Origin: Amorphophallus konjac
Taxonomy: Eukaryota > Streptophyta > Magnoliopsida > Alismatales > Araceae
Assembly: GCA_022559845.1 (NCBI GenBank)
Contig: CM040118.1
Location: 444,662,053 to 444,726,052, forward strand
Direction: 5' to 3'
DNA length: 64,000 nucleotides
Shown: positions 33,556 through 45,494 of the stretch, piece by piece
Layout: the number at the start of each line of letters is the position of its first letter
Position numbering within the stretch: the first letter of the stretch is position 1
The notes under the pieces: generated by a model
The model's database searches: none
What the model was told of the DNA's origin: nothing
The model's input: only the letters and a program-made list of their open reading frames with translations
Program-made: the position numbers and the translations under genes

Positions 33556-36555
33556 TGATGTCTACTTTGCAAGGGAACGAGCGAAAAGCGACGCGGAGGC
33601 GGAATGGAAAAGAGATGGAGCGAAAGTGACAGCGACGTGAAATGGAGATGAAGCGAAGAAAAAACGGAGATAACTGATAAGCAGACATCAAGGCAAAAGA
33701 CACCCGTCACAACCAAGAAGCGACATGAATTCTCCCAAAAATGCCGAACTAACCACCTAGAATGAATGACGCGGATGAGACATGTCTGGAGAACTAAACT
33801 AACAGGAAAAAAAGAAACACGACCAACCTCATCGGGGACACAATCCACGGACAATGAGTGGGTCGGAAAGAACACAGCTGAAAAGCTAGAAAAGGAAAGA
33901 TAAATTGAGATAAAATTCAGACAGGAATCCCACTGGCCAACCAGACCAAGCGGGCAGATTAGAGAGAACGTTCAAATTTGGAGTGGAATGAGAATCTCTT
34001 ATTCAAGAGAGAATTGAAGTGCAATTAACCATTGCTGAGGAGAAACCTTGAATGGATCACGAGGCATGAATGCTCAAAATGACATGATGTATGCTAGGCT
34101 AAAATAAAGAAATCATCAAAACGAATGCAAAGAAAGATAAAATAGAAAGTACTCAAGGATACTATTTCTAGACCAAGCCAAGATGGGGTCAAGAGTCTTC
34201 TGCAACCATGGCGTGCGAGATAGAGTCCATCGTCCCCCACCCGACTCAACCGAGTGGCCTATCCAACGATTAACCGTATGCTCTTAGATCATCATCATTT
34301 TTGTTAAAGGGGAACATCAGATCTCAGAACACACGGCCAACCAACCGGTCCTTGAAAGGCTATAATAATGTAGATACCATATAGTAATGCAACAGTGAGC
34401 AGGGATAGAGAGCCATACCTAACTTACCTACCAAGCAAAATGACATTTTTTAGATTTTCTGATTTTTTGATTTTTATGGGTTTTCATGTATAAGACAACA
34501 ACGATGAACATAACATGAACAAACAAGCATGAACATAACAAAGATGATCAACTGGACGACAAACAACACAACATGATCAAATGAATGGTAAACAAGACAA
34601 ACAAGCACATATGCAATGGCATGAACAAACCACATGTATGCACAATCAACATGGTGGGACAAGATAACAACGCGGTGGGACAACACACGGTTGGGACAAG
34701 AATATGAGGGATGACCACACGGTTGGGACAACACACGGGACATAGATGGACGTCTAACAACATATGCAAGACAACTAACAACACACGGTGAGGGACAAAA
34801 CAACATGTATGGGACGACATTGGAGGGACATAAACACGTGACAAGGACACGATGAGACAAAAGACATGAACAAATACGCCCTTCAGTCAAAGCCCAAGAT
34901 CAGAATGAAGCAGAACCACTAGGTTCATAATCGTGAGGCAAAGCCCTCTCATGGAGATATGATCATTGCATACAAAAGTTGAGAAGGACACAAGCTTCAG
35001 AACAGATCGAGAGATATAGATTGAAGAAGGAGAGAGCAGATCCGAAAGATGTGAATAGGAACCATATAGAACAAAAGATAGAGCAAGGAAACTCGAACAC
35101 CTGCAACCTGCACACTTAAAAAATGGATTACGTATCTGTCATTAAAACAAATGCAAATGCATGAAAAAGAAAACAAAAGACACATTTTTTTATTTTTATA
35201 ATTTTTTGATTTTTTTGGATTTTCAACAATATTTGATTTTTCTAGATTTTTGACAATATCTGATTTTTTTAGGTTTTTGACATATTTGATTTTTTTTTGG
35301 AATTTTTGAAAATATCTCCTTTTTTTTTTGAAAATATCTCTTTTTTTTGAAAATATCTCATTTTTTTGGAATTTTTGAAATAGCAATCCGCAGCACCCAA
35401 GACGGGCTGGAACTACTGGCCAGGGATCGTCATTCCTACCCCTTTCATTAAATATTTCCCTTAAGCAGGGCATGCATATGAGGGTGGCTTACCACAACCA
35501 ACCACCTCTAAAGAACGGTGCCCTTACTAAGGCCATACCCGGGATACAACCCAGCCTAAGAGGGAGAAACAGACGAAAAATTGGAGGCAGACTTTATGCA
35601 GGATGGGAGACATCAGGACTTGAATTCATTCTAGGGCACCACCTCTCAAAGATACAGTCTGTTGCGCCGGGACTTTGTGTCTTTGATTTTGAGACCAACA
35701 TTTACAAGGCACGCGTGCGACCGGGCTCATGACGTCCCACGGGGAACTCTACTGCCACTCTTGCCATGCATTTGATTCATAATTTTGCTATTGATTCATT
35801 GATTTATTTTTTTGACAGCCCTTATTAGCTAGATTTAGCATGAAAGCTCATTTTTCGAGGGTCAAGACTGCCCCTATTTGAGACATCTCTCGTATTAGGG
35901 AGCGCTTAGGTTGGTCATCTCATCCGTTAATCTCTTGCCCCTACACTCGGCCGAGCAGAGAAAAGAAAAGACTTTTATGCATACCCAAAGTATGGCCAAA
36001 GCAGCAATGGTGTGCCTAAGAGGAATCGGCTATGGCTCGCCGTGAAGTGTGTAAAAAACACATGCTCAAGGGAACACCCTCAATGATCGGGGAAAGAAAC
36101 TAGACTCCCAGCACGGAGCTATCACTAGCCTAAGGATGCTGCAGAAGCGAACTTGACTCTTTTGATAGAACTAAGCAAACTTTCTAAAGCCACTCAAACC
36201 ATGTGAAGAACCAACATTTATCTTAACAACGCGCATTAGTAAATAAGTGATAATAATAGCATGTTCTTTGCACAAAATAAAGATACCTTGCAAATCCATG
36301 GAACAAAAACTAACATCCTGAAGCAATCTTGATCATCGAGCTTCACGCAGCACGAGCTTCATATTCCTTGCTTGACATGACAAAGATGGGGAGGATAAAA
36401 AGGATTAAAGATTCCTCTACACGGAGGAGTGACAGACACCAAACTGGATGAAGAAGGATAAAAAGGAACAGAGACGAGGGTTAGAACTCCCTCGTTAAGG
36501 CATAGAGGCCCTGATAACAAGGAATCAGATACAGAATAAACCAGATCAGCTGGGA
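33556..36555 (-). other. X1 3' non-coding region
   Basis: About 3 kb without recognisable protein. The first 900 bp (to about 34450) are homologous to X2 at 63200-64000, with many shared blocks such as CAACCATGGCGTGC/CAACCACGGCGTGC and GGCCTATCCAACGATT. Next come an A/C-rich tract (34490-34870), a T-rich repeat tract, and a stretch (35400-36500) in which I see no gene. Where an autonomous Ogre-like element would have RT and integrase, X1 has none. Confidence 0.6.
35200..35375. repeat. T-rich simple repeat tract
   Basis: Irregular repeats of TTTTTTGGAATTTTTGAAAATATCTC and shorter variants. The minus-strand Lys/Phe-rich frame across it is a product of this composition. Confidence 0.7.
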
Positions 36556-37860
36556 TCAAGGCGGACTAAAGCCTCGAAAACAACAAGAAAAAGGGTAAGA
36601 ACCCTGAAAGGGTGAGGGGGAATGAGTAGGAAGATGAGAAGAAAAATTATCCAACGTGGTCGGAGAAAAGGAACAAGAATCATCCGATAGGGTTGGAGAA
36701 GGATAATGAGAATCACCTGATAGGGTCGGGGAAACAGAATGGGAGACACCCGACAAGGTCGGGGAATAAGAAGGAGAATCACTTGATAGAGTCAGGGAAG
36801 GAAAGTGAAAATCACCCGACGAAGTTGGAGAAGGAGAATTAGAGATGGAACCCGGAGATACTGGAGGAGAAGGATCAGAAGAAGAAATCCCTAGATCAGG
36901 ACGAAAGGATGACATGGGCCGAGGCCTAAGATAGTAAGAATAAGGAGAATCCGGAGAAGCCGGATGAGAATAATGGGGGTTTGCGGACTCAGGAAGAGAG
37001 GAGAAGATCATGGACGTGGGATTGGAATAAGGAAGGTACATCACCCAAGGGTGGGAGCTGAGCAGAAGGAAAGATGAATGAACAGACGGGGAAGAGAGAG
37101 TGGACCCCTGAGTGTACAATCGACGGCCTTGGAACTGGCGTCGCCACCTCTTTTTGGCCGAAATCTCTTGAACACGGACCCGCCTGGTGTGGATTCGGAC
37201 CTTTGACCTTCTTATCTTGCAACATCTTCTCAAATAACAGGCTCATCTAGCAGACGGCCAGGCGCGATTATGAACATGCATCCTCCTTAGGGCGGTTGCC
37301 CCTAGACATTCGGTACTAACCATATGCGGACATTCTTGAACAGTGAATTCCTTGAATAGATGAGCATCAGAAAATCATGGAGTTTTATCACTTGGCACTA
37401 GCAGCATGAGATTCGACATTTCCACTCGGCAATCGGGCATGAAGCACAACTCCCTTGATAGAAGCAAAGGACGGAACTGAGGGAGATCAATGCGCGGCGT
37501 TGATGTGGCCGGCTTGCTAATGAACCCAGGGAGATTGCATAAGATGTGCAGAATGTCCTCGAAGAATATAGAAGATACGGTCAAGTGCCCCTTGAACATA
37601 GAGTGCATAATCTGCTAGGCGGCCGTATGAGTTAGCACAATCTGGGTAAAGGACCCTTCCTGACCAGTAATCTGAATGGCGGCGGAGCGAGGAGAAATAA
37701 CAGCGTCAATAATTGAACCTCTGGCAAGCAATGAGATTGCCACCGGCCTCACTTGTGAAGAAACTGGCACTAGTGCATGAGAGCTTTTCTTGGCAACCAT
37801 CTTCAAAAGTGTAGGCTCAACATCCCCAAAATAGCTAGAAATCGGGACGCGGACCGGCAT
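36556..37860 (-). other. X1 degenerate frames downstream of gag
   Basis: Three minus-strand frames share one phase: 37860-37615, 37608-37375 and 37233-36556. They contain no motif I can name: no DTG/DSG protease and no RT. The last one is Ser/Pro-rich with an internal repeat (SPTLSGDS and variants). They may be remnants of the region between gag and pol, or a gag extension. Confidence 0.35.
36670..36835 (-). repeat. Short minisatellite, about 40-bp unit
   Basis: About four imperfect units with the core AATCACCCGATAGGGTCGGG (plus strand). On the minus strand it reads as Ser/Pro/Thr repeats. Confidence 0.6.
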
Positions 37861-37881
37861 GCGGCAAATATAATCTTGAAT

Positions 37882-40248
37882 CTAGAAACGCATAACTGTC
37901 ACTGACTCATCCTGACTCAGCTCATCGTCTCCCTGGGGACTAGACCCAAGAGGCACCGTAGGTAGCACATACCCGCTCCGAGGGGTGGAAATGGATGGAG
38001 AAGTAGAGGTAATATGTTTAGAAGGAGGAGACGAAGGTTTAGAAGGCGTAAGTAGGGGTAAAGGCAATGCGAGTGGTGGAGGGATAGCGGCAATGAGAGG
38101 CTTAGGTGGAGGCAAAGGCAAAGGTGGAGGTGTAGGAGATGGTAAAGGTGTAGGTGTAGGGGTAGGGGTAGCTTGCTTAGGTTCGGGGGACAACAAAAGA
38201 TGTTGAGATGGAGGCGGTGACGGAGGCAAAGGGGAAGGTAAAGGGGCAGATCGTGGCACCCACCGTCGGCGTATCGACACAATACGTTGCACGACATTGG
38301 GAGTGGAAGTAGTGGAAGTGGCGGCGGAAGTGGAGGTATCACTAGCCTGAGCAGAGGCTTGGGTTTGTGGAGGTTGTGGAGACGGTAGGAAAAGGTGTGG
38401 GTAATGGAACAGGTGATAGAGCGGGTGCAACGCTAGATGAAGAATCACAGGGTTGCCCCTAGTCTGGAAGTAGCGGGGACGGATGCCCGGGCGGCACTTC
38501 TTGCTGCGGCTGTTGGCTGCAGAGATGTAAAATGACTTTGTGAATAGCGGCCCAATCAATCCTTTTCTTAGCTTCCAGATCATAAACATAATCCTGGAAC
38601 TCGGGGCAATCCTCAACCAAATGCCCCTGCTGGCGGTGAAATTCACAGGACCGAAGCATATTCCCAACCGCGGGTCGACAAGGCACAACCGGAGGGAGCT
38701 ACAACGCATGAGTGGCCATCAAAGCCCCAAAAATTTCGGTGAAGCACTTTGGCAGCAGAGGATGAGGAGCCTGCTTTGGGCAAGGTGGATGCCGAAGGGT
38801 ATGAGGTGGTGGAGAAGGTTGTGGAGACGAAAGTGAAGGTTGCATAGGCAATAGTGCTTGGCTAGTGGAAGGACTAGGCAATGGCGCAGGAGCGAGAATA
38901 TAGTGGACGGCATCTACCTGCTCAGGGTGTGGTGTTCCCTTGACCGGAGGTGGAGACGGAGACGGGTATGTGGACGCGGGAGGCTGACTCATGGAAGGTT
39001 GATATGTGGAGGTTTGATATGCGAAGGTGGATGTGGCGTAAGGCTGACTCGTGGCGGGTTGACTCATGGGAGCATAGGGTTGGCATGTGGAGGGTGAGGT
39101 GTAAGTGGAGGTGGATGGTGGAGACTCTGGGTCAAGGGAACCTTGGATTTGTTGGTGAATGAAGCAGGCTCGGCTATATAGTTGTTGCTAGGAGGTGATG
39201 TCATTGAGGGCTAAGATAAAGCGGTACTCGGGTGTTGCATTGGATATAAGCACTTGATTTGTTCTCCCTCCGGAATGTGCCCCAGAACATGCGCGGTGAG
39301 GCGGCGCCAACAGCCAGCAAAGGTGTAGAAATCCTCGTCGGGCTTCATCTTCTCGTGGGCCAGATCCACCATAGAATACCTGGACCGAGCCTGGTCTTGA
39401 AACTGCTGAATGAACTTCTCTTGCACGGCTTGGAAATTCACAACTTGCTCTTGCGGAAGAGAGAAGAACCAATCCCGAGCCGGGCCTTCCAAAGACAGAC
39501 CGAATAGATAGGCCATTAAGCGTTGGTCATGTCGAAACTGGGCTGACTCATAAAGGAACTCCTTCAAGTGCACATATGGGTCACCAACTCCACTATAACG
39601 GCGATATGCGGGAATTTGAGAAGGAGACGAAAGTCGAAGATTTTGAAATACAAGCGGGACACTCAAGGAGGTTTTGGGATCAATTCGGCGTTGGAGTTCA
39701 TCAAGTTGACGCTGGGTTTGGGAAATCATCTCCTGGGTAGGGAGATATCAAGAAGAATATGAGCCAACTTGAGCAAGAGGTTGTGAAATCGGAACAGAAT
39801 GATGATATTGGGCCGGATAAGAGGATCCGGGCTAAGAAGAAGAAGGGCACAATCCAGGAGTGGAAGGATATGCAGGCCTGGAAGAGACGTTGGCATATGG
39901 GTTGAATGGGCAAGCAGTAACATGGGCATAAGAATGAGGCCCATTAAGAGAATAAGCCCCATTAGAAATTGGGCCAGCAGTATATGAGGGAGAAGAAAGA
40001 GACACATGAAGGGAAGAGGGCCCATTGTGAAGAGAAGGCCCATTAAGATGAGATGCAATGAGACGTTGGGCCTGAGCCGGGTCCATTTGGCGAACTAGGC
40101 ATGATAGATGGGTCATGAGATTAGCCTGTTCCTCAGACGGGTCAGAGGGACCATGGGAAGATGGGCCCGCGTGGGAAGAGGATTCCACGCGAGAATAGGA
40201 AGAAGATCGGGAAGAAGAATGATACAAGGGGTTGGAATGATGCTCCAT
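37882..40248 (-). pseudogene. gag: X1 gag (Ogre/Tat-like), degenerate
   Basis: Minus-strand frames in order: a Ser-rich N-terminus from a Met at 40248, closed by TAG near 39834 and a second stop near 39755; the capsid-like core at 39729-39211 in the same phase (VGDPYVHLKEFLYESAQF, LFGLSLEGPARDWFFSL, NFQAVQEKFIQQFQDQ); a Pro/Ser/Gln-rich part in another phase (39067-38699); the zinc-knuckle variant CEFHRQQGHLVEDC at 38606-38647; and a strongly Pro-rich tail (to 37882). The His in place of the second knuckle Cys is shared with Tat-type elements. At least two stops and two frame changes make it inactive. Confidence 0.78.
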
Positions 40249-41026
40249 GAGAGAAAATGGAGACTTAATACAAGGATATCAAGGAGAATACAGGTGGGGA
40301 GGCAATGGCTTAATGGGCTTGAGGATAAGAGGGGACTGACCCACTAATGCAAAGACCAAGGGGGAACGGGACTAGACAATGGACATAAAAAATAAGCTAA
40401 GCTAAATGGGCCTAACAACAAAGAATATATGAATGTAACACAAAACACCACTAATGGGCCTGGACAAGCCCAAACAACACAATCAATGCAATGTGAGAGT
40501 TTTCACCCAAGCCAAACAAGTTAAAATGATGGGAAATATTTTAGAATTTTAATGGACATTTTAATGATTTAAGTTAAGAATAATTTCCTCAAGATAGGAA
40601 TCCTATGAAAATAAGGTCCAAACTTTGGTTTGACTATGGTTTACTCCCTCACACGTATGCAAATGCAAGCCTACGGGGTGGAAAAGGTACAACCGGCCCG
40701 GCATCCGTGAGAGAATCCACGGCTCGCGGAGACTTACGGAGGTCCCGGATAAGATCACCTAGTCGACTCCAAGGAATATGGAGGCGAGAGGATCACTTAC
40801 CAAGGTAGGAATGCAACTAGGATATACAATGCATGGCCCTATGTGCACCGGAGTGCATGCAAACATCTAGCATAAATCTAACAAATCAAGATATCATGAA
40901 CATATGCAAACATAACAATATTAACATACACAAAAAAAGTGAACAATATGAACATGAAATGCTATCTAAACATGGATATACACACCAAAATTGTAGCAAA
41001 GCATAAGCAAAGTGATGTGCACTAGA
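40249..41026 (-). other. X1 5' leader
   Basis: Between the gag start and the primer site. AT-rich, without a recognisable protein or stable repeat. A stretch at 40660-40800 is GC-richer and has GGCTCGCGGAGACTTACG-like sequence of unknown role. Confidence 0.5.
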
Positions 41027-41045
41027 GGTCCCACTGTGATCGCCA
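41027..41045 (-). other. Primer binding site of X1
   Basis: The minus strand reads TGGCGATCACAGTGGGACC, separated from the LTR B end (41051) by five bases. A TGGCG-type site of this length next to an LTR end is the normal arrangement; the tRNA is not assigned. Confidence 0.65.
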
Positions 41046-41050
41046 AAAAA

Positions 41051-42102
41051 TGGGGGTGTTGATAGTTTTTTGTGTGTGTGACGTGATGAATGATGAATGT
41101 GAGGGAGAAATATGTGAAAGTGTGTGAGCAAGTAATAACCTAACTCAAACAATCACAAAATCAAGAGCATGTGCATATCATCAATGCTTATAAGGAAGAG
41201 AAAATAAAAACACACGTCGGGACGTGGAGCAAAGGAATAAAATAAAAATACACACCGTAGGTGTGGAGCAAGTAAAGTAAAAAGAAAGCAAGGAAGGATG
41301 ATGACAAAGATGAACAATACCCAAATAAAGATGTGTGATCACCACCAAAGTAATTAAAGTAGTAAAAACCACAATAATACCTTGGAAAGAGCCGGTTGAA
41401 GTCACCTGCCTGTGAGAAAGAGAAAACCAGGCGCAGCGAACGAAAAATGGTCTTTTAGACGACCGCGATCTAGTAGAAAATGGTCTTACGATAGACCGCC
41501 TTATATCTTAAAACGGCCTTCCAGATGACCGCTAGGGCACCCAGAGCAGTAGTTTGGAACTAGATCTCCACCCCTCCTAGCCGGCCAGAAAGGTTGGGCC
41601 TCGTGCAGTGAGTCCTGTAAACTGAACTAGAACCTTGGTGGACATGGAAGCAGCTTCTCCTTGGTTGGAAGTGGCTCCAGAACGCAGCAGCACTTCATGG
41701 CAAACTTCAGAAATCTCCTCCTCAAGCCATGAAGTCAAGGGTTCTATTTATAGACCCCCAAACCCTAGGTTCGAGTTGGAGGGATAAGGACTCGAAAATA
41801 GACATGAAACTAGATAATCCTTGAAGATAATACTCCCAAGAGTCCATAGAAACAAACAGAAGGTTCTGGGAGTCTCTAGTGAGAGAGAAATCAAAAGATG
41901 AAGGACTCTTGTTCGTCTACGGCCGAGGAGAGGAAGAACAGGCAGAGCAGGACTCTCTGTTCCACTAGCGGTCTTACGATAGACCGCCATCCCCAAGAAA
42001 CGGTCGTGCGATAGACCGCTAGGCACATGCATCGAGAAGAAGATAAGATCAAAGAGACCCAGCAGGACTCTCTGCCCATTAGCGGTCTAGCGATGGACCG
42101 CC
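41051..42102 (-). mobile_element. LTR B of the X array, segment 1 of 3
   Basis: Begins TGGGGGTGTTGATAG at the primer side and is interrupted at 42102 by Tekay2, then at 53618 by the copia element, ending GTGTCAACA at 63188. Total length is about 1.35 kb. It contains hairpins GCGGTC-loop-GACCGC at 41482-41497, 41968-41987, 42001-42018 and 42082-42101 (plus weaker ones near 41449 and 41513), and a TATA box on the minus strand. Confidence 0.7.
41745..41752 (-). promoter_or_regulatory. TATA box of LTR B
   Basis: The minus strand reads TCTATAAATAGAACC, a canonical plant TATA box, correctly oriented for transcription towards X1 gag. Confidence 0.65.
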
Positions 42103-42105
42103 TGT

Positions 42106-42540
42106 TATTTCTAGCATGTTAGAATTATTTCTAGCATGTTAGAATTATTTTTGGCATGTTAAAATTATTTTCAGTATATTAAAATTATTTTTCAGCATGA
42201 TAATTCTATTTTCCTATCAAATAATTAGTAAATAATTATAGAAAAATGATTTTCAGCATATAAAATTTATGTTGTTATCAGAGAATTTCTGTAATCAGCA
42301 TGGTAAACTTATCTTTATCATCCTATCAGTAAGTTAATGTATGAGAATTATTTTAGTATGTTAAGTATTAATTTTAGCATGTTAAATATTAATTTCCAGC
42401 ATGTTAAAAATTAAATCAAGCATGAAAATTTTATTTTTATCATCTTATCAATAAAGTAACATATGAAAATCATTTTCAACATGTTAAAATTATTTTCAGC
42501 AAGTTAAAATTATTTTCGGCATAAAAATCTATTTTCATAA
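42106..42540 (+). repeat. Degenerate short repeats AGCATGTTAAAATTATTTT
   Basis: About 20-bp units based on AGCATGTTAAAATTATTTTC recur irregularly, here and at about 51525-52220 in the 3' LTR. They are AT-rich and slippage-prone. Confidence 0.65.
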
Positions 42541-43426
42541 CAAAATTCTGATTTTTATAATAATAAATCACCGTTTTGGCTAAATTAATGCATCTCTAAT
42601 GTACAAAAACTTCCTAAAAATATGTCTAAATATTTGTAAACCAAATGCACATAAGATTAAACCATATAATTAAATTAATTCTATTAAACTCTAATTACTT
42701 AAATTTTCTTCCTAGTTACCGTTCTTTCTTGAATTCTACGACTTAATGTCGTTAAACATGATGTCTTAAAATTATTATTCACTTCTCTTGCTACTTTTGA
42801 GATTTTTGCCAGATCTGTACTTTTTACAAATGAGTTTATTCTTGAAATTCATTGGCCATAGTGTTAAGTGGATGTCTAAACGTACTTGGGATCTTTTGAT
42901 CCAACCGACCCAATGCTTGGCATTAATGGGGCCTAGTCTGGTCCCGGGAGGAGCACACGAAAGTACTTGTGCCCATGGGAGTTGATTGACCACGGTGTGG
43001 CATTACACCGAAGTGCATGACTTGCTAGATTATTTATGGCATTCCACACTTCGTTATTGTACTTGTTTACTTGTTACTTGAAATTGCTTGAAATTACATG
43101 AAATATTTGACTTGCATGAAATGGCCAAATTCTTTCATGATATTCTTTACATATTCAATATTCAATACTTGAAATTGTCTTGGAACTTTGTTATCGTGTT
43201 ATTACTTGAAATTCCGTATACAATTTCCTACTTGCTATTCATGATCTTAAATACTTCCCGATTTACTTGAAAAAAAATGCCTAAAATGATAAATACTTAA
43301 ATATTGCTTGATTATAGAGATATAAAATCCTACTGAGCTTTTAGTTCATCCTACGTTTTGGTTAATTGTTACAGGAAATGAAATTGAACAAGAGAATGGA
43401 CAGGAGTGAAAGAGTGTTTTTCTTTT

Positions 43427-43530
43427 GGGTTTTTTGCATGAAAACCATTGTTAGATATGAATTTACAAAAAAACTACTCTTAAAAATGCATTAGCAGGTA
43501 TATCACGCTGTAAACTCTAATTGTGAAAAA
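43427..43530 (+). repeat. Left terminal inverted repeat of the MULE
   Basis: About 100 bp that match the reverse complement of 45495-45598 at most positions, including GGGTTTTTTGCAT, CCATTGTTAGAT, GAATTTACA, AATGCATTAG and TGTAAACTCTAATTGTG. Confidence 0.88.
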
Positions 43531-43649
43531 ATGCCATCTCCGTAACCATCTGTTATTACTCGAGAATTTAATCATGGTTAATCTCAACCCAACATGAGAA
43601 AAGACCGAGATATCCCTAGTTAAAATAAAATAAAATAAAATAAAAATAT

Positions 43650-45430
43650 ATTTTAACACCCCTCACCTCCCTCCCGACGTAAACACCCCCCCTCGCCGGA
43701 GTAGCCCTCCCCCCCCCCCCCACTACCGACTCCACCGCCCTCCGCCACTATCATCATCCTCAGGTGCGGCGGAGGACATGGCAGAGAAGAGATGTGGCAG
43801 AGGGGCCCCGCGGTGGTGACTGGGGTGAGGTGGCAGTGGTGGCGAGGGCGCAGGCAACGTGGAGGGTGGAGATGGTGAGCAAAGGAGAGGGAAATGGGAG
43901 GGCAGCGCAAGGTGATGGGTATGGCAGGTTAGAGAGAGAAGGAGAGGGGGGTTAGTTAGCCGCGGTGTAGGAGGGTGTGTAGGGAGAGGGAGTGGGGTGG
44001 TTTGCGGTGGTCGGGGGTGATGACCGGAGGGGGGTGCTGGCGACGGGAAGACAGGTGCTGGTGAGGGGGGCGGCGAGGTGTGAAGAGTGAGAGGGTGAGA
44101 GAGGTTCGTGGCGATGAAAAGAGATGGGGAGAGAGTGGGAGAGGGTATCGCAACAGAGGAGGAGGGTGGGTGCGGCCTGTGTGAGTTCGCGCGGCAGAGA
44201 AGGAAGAGGGGAGAATGGGGTGGTTTCATGCAGATTAGGTCGGCGATGATGGTGCGGTGAGATGGGGAGGGCGACGGTGGTGCAGTGTGTGGTGAGCCGG
44301 TGAGGGAGAGAAAAATGAAGAGAGGGAGCGCTTGCGGTCGGTGGTGGTGGCCGGAGGGAGGAGGAGCCGGTGTTGGGTTGTTAGAGGAAGAGTGTGGGTG
44401 AGAGGGCGAGAAGAGAGAGGAGATGGGAGGGTCGGCCGGGTGGAGATGCTACGGTGGTGCGGTGAGATGGGGAGGGCGACGGTGGTGCGGTGTGTGGTGA
44501 GCCGGTGAGGGAGAGAAAAATGAAGAGATGGAGCGCTTGCGGTCGGTGGTGATTTGCCCCCGCCTCTACTATCCTCCGTTGCCCGTCTCAACCACCGGCC
44601 ACCCGTTGTCCAGTCCCCCCTCTGCCTTTCTTCCGGTCGTTGTGCCTGCACCTGCCCCTCTGGCATCGGTGGTTGGCTGTGGCAGCTCCACTGCACCTCC
44701 CCCCGTAGATCAGGCTGCTGCGCCTTTGGTTCCATCCACCGTTCGTCGCCATGGATGTGCGCCAGTGGGGGACCGTCTCCCTCCTGCTGCAGACGGTGTC
44801 GTTGCTGGAGCTAGGCTTCTCCCAGGAAGTTCGTCGTCTTCAGCAGGCACTCACGGACCTCCGCCAACCTCCGCCTCTTCTGCTGATGCTGCAGGCAGCT
44901 CCCCTGCCCATCCCCCCGTCGATTTTGCTGCTGCATCTTCACTCCCGCCCACCCCTGCCCATGATGGGACAGCGGCGGGGCACGATGCTCTATTTTTGGT
45001 TCCTGCTATTTGTCCACCTTCCTGCTCCGCCGTTGATCTACCTCTGCCCCCCTGTGCTCTTGGACGCCCCACCGCTAAGCCCCTTAAGCTCCTGCCAGGT
45101 GTAGATCCTTCCTCAGTTCCGGTGGCTGCCCCCATGTCGTCCTCCGCCGGTGTTGCCGGTCCTTGCACCTCCGCCGGTGCTGAGGGCCATGGCATCCTCC
45201 CCAGGCCTCCGCGTGTTGGGGCTCCTCATGGCCCATCTACTAAGCTTGCAGCAGGTTCCGCTGCAGGTGGCTCCCTTGCCAAAGGATCCCCCCCCCCCCC
45301 CCACTTCTGTGTGGGCAGCCGGGAGGGGGCGTGGGGTGGAGCTTACTCGGCGCCGTGGCATTGGGGGACGCTGTCGCGACCAGGTCCCTCTCTCTCCAAG
45401 GGTATTCTTGTCATTTTACATCTAACAGAT
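43650..45430 (+). other. GC-rich block inside the MULE (possible captured sequence)
   Basis: Strand composition switches at about 44540: before it the plus strand is G/A-rich, after it C/T-rich. Open frames on both strands (for example 44528-45508 plus; 44229-43723 minus) encode only Pro/Ala/Ser/His-rich sequence without a domain. It may be captured gene or 5'-UTR sequence; I cannot name a source. Confidence 0.5.
44251..44560 (+). repeat. Tandem duplication with 205-bp period inside the MULE
   Basis: The block from GGTGCGGTGAGATGGGGAGG (44251) to GAGCGCTTGCGGTCGGTGGT recurs at 44456 with few changes. Confidence 0.8.
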
Positions 45431-45494
45431 GGGAATAACAGAATCTATATGGAATATTCATCTTTCCGTCGACGAAAGTTAACTAAGATGATAG

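Noticed and set aside
34997..35473. A 158-codon minus-strand frame
   Set aside because: Its Lys/Phe/Asn content comes directly from the T-rich simple repeats; no start context or domain.
35472..35732. An 86-codon plus-strand frame in X1
   Set aside because: No family resemblance and no supporting signals; left as part of the non-coding region.
37917..38342. Leu/Pro-rich minus-strand frame beside the X1 gag tail
   Set aside because: Alternative frame of the Pro-rich gag tail; codon composition explains it.
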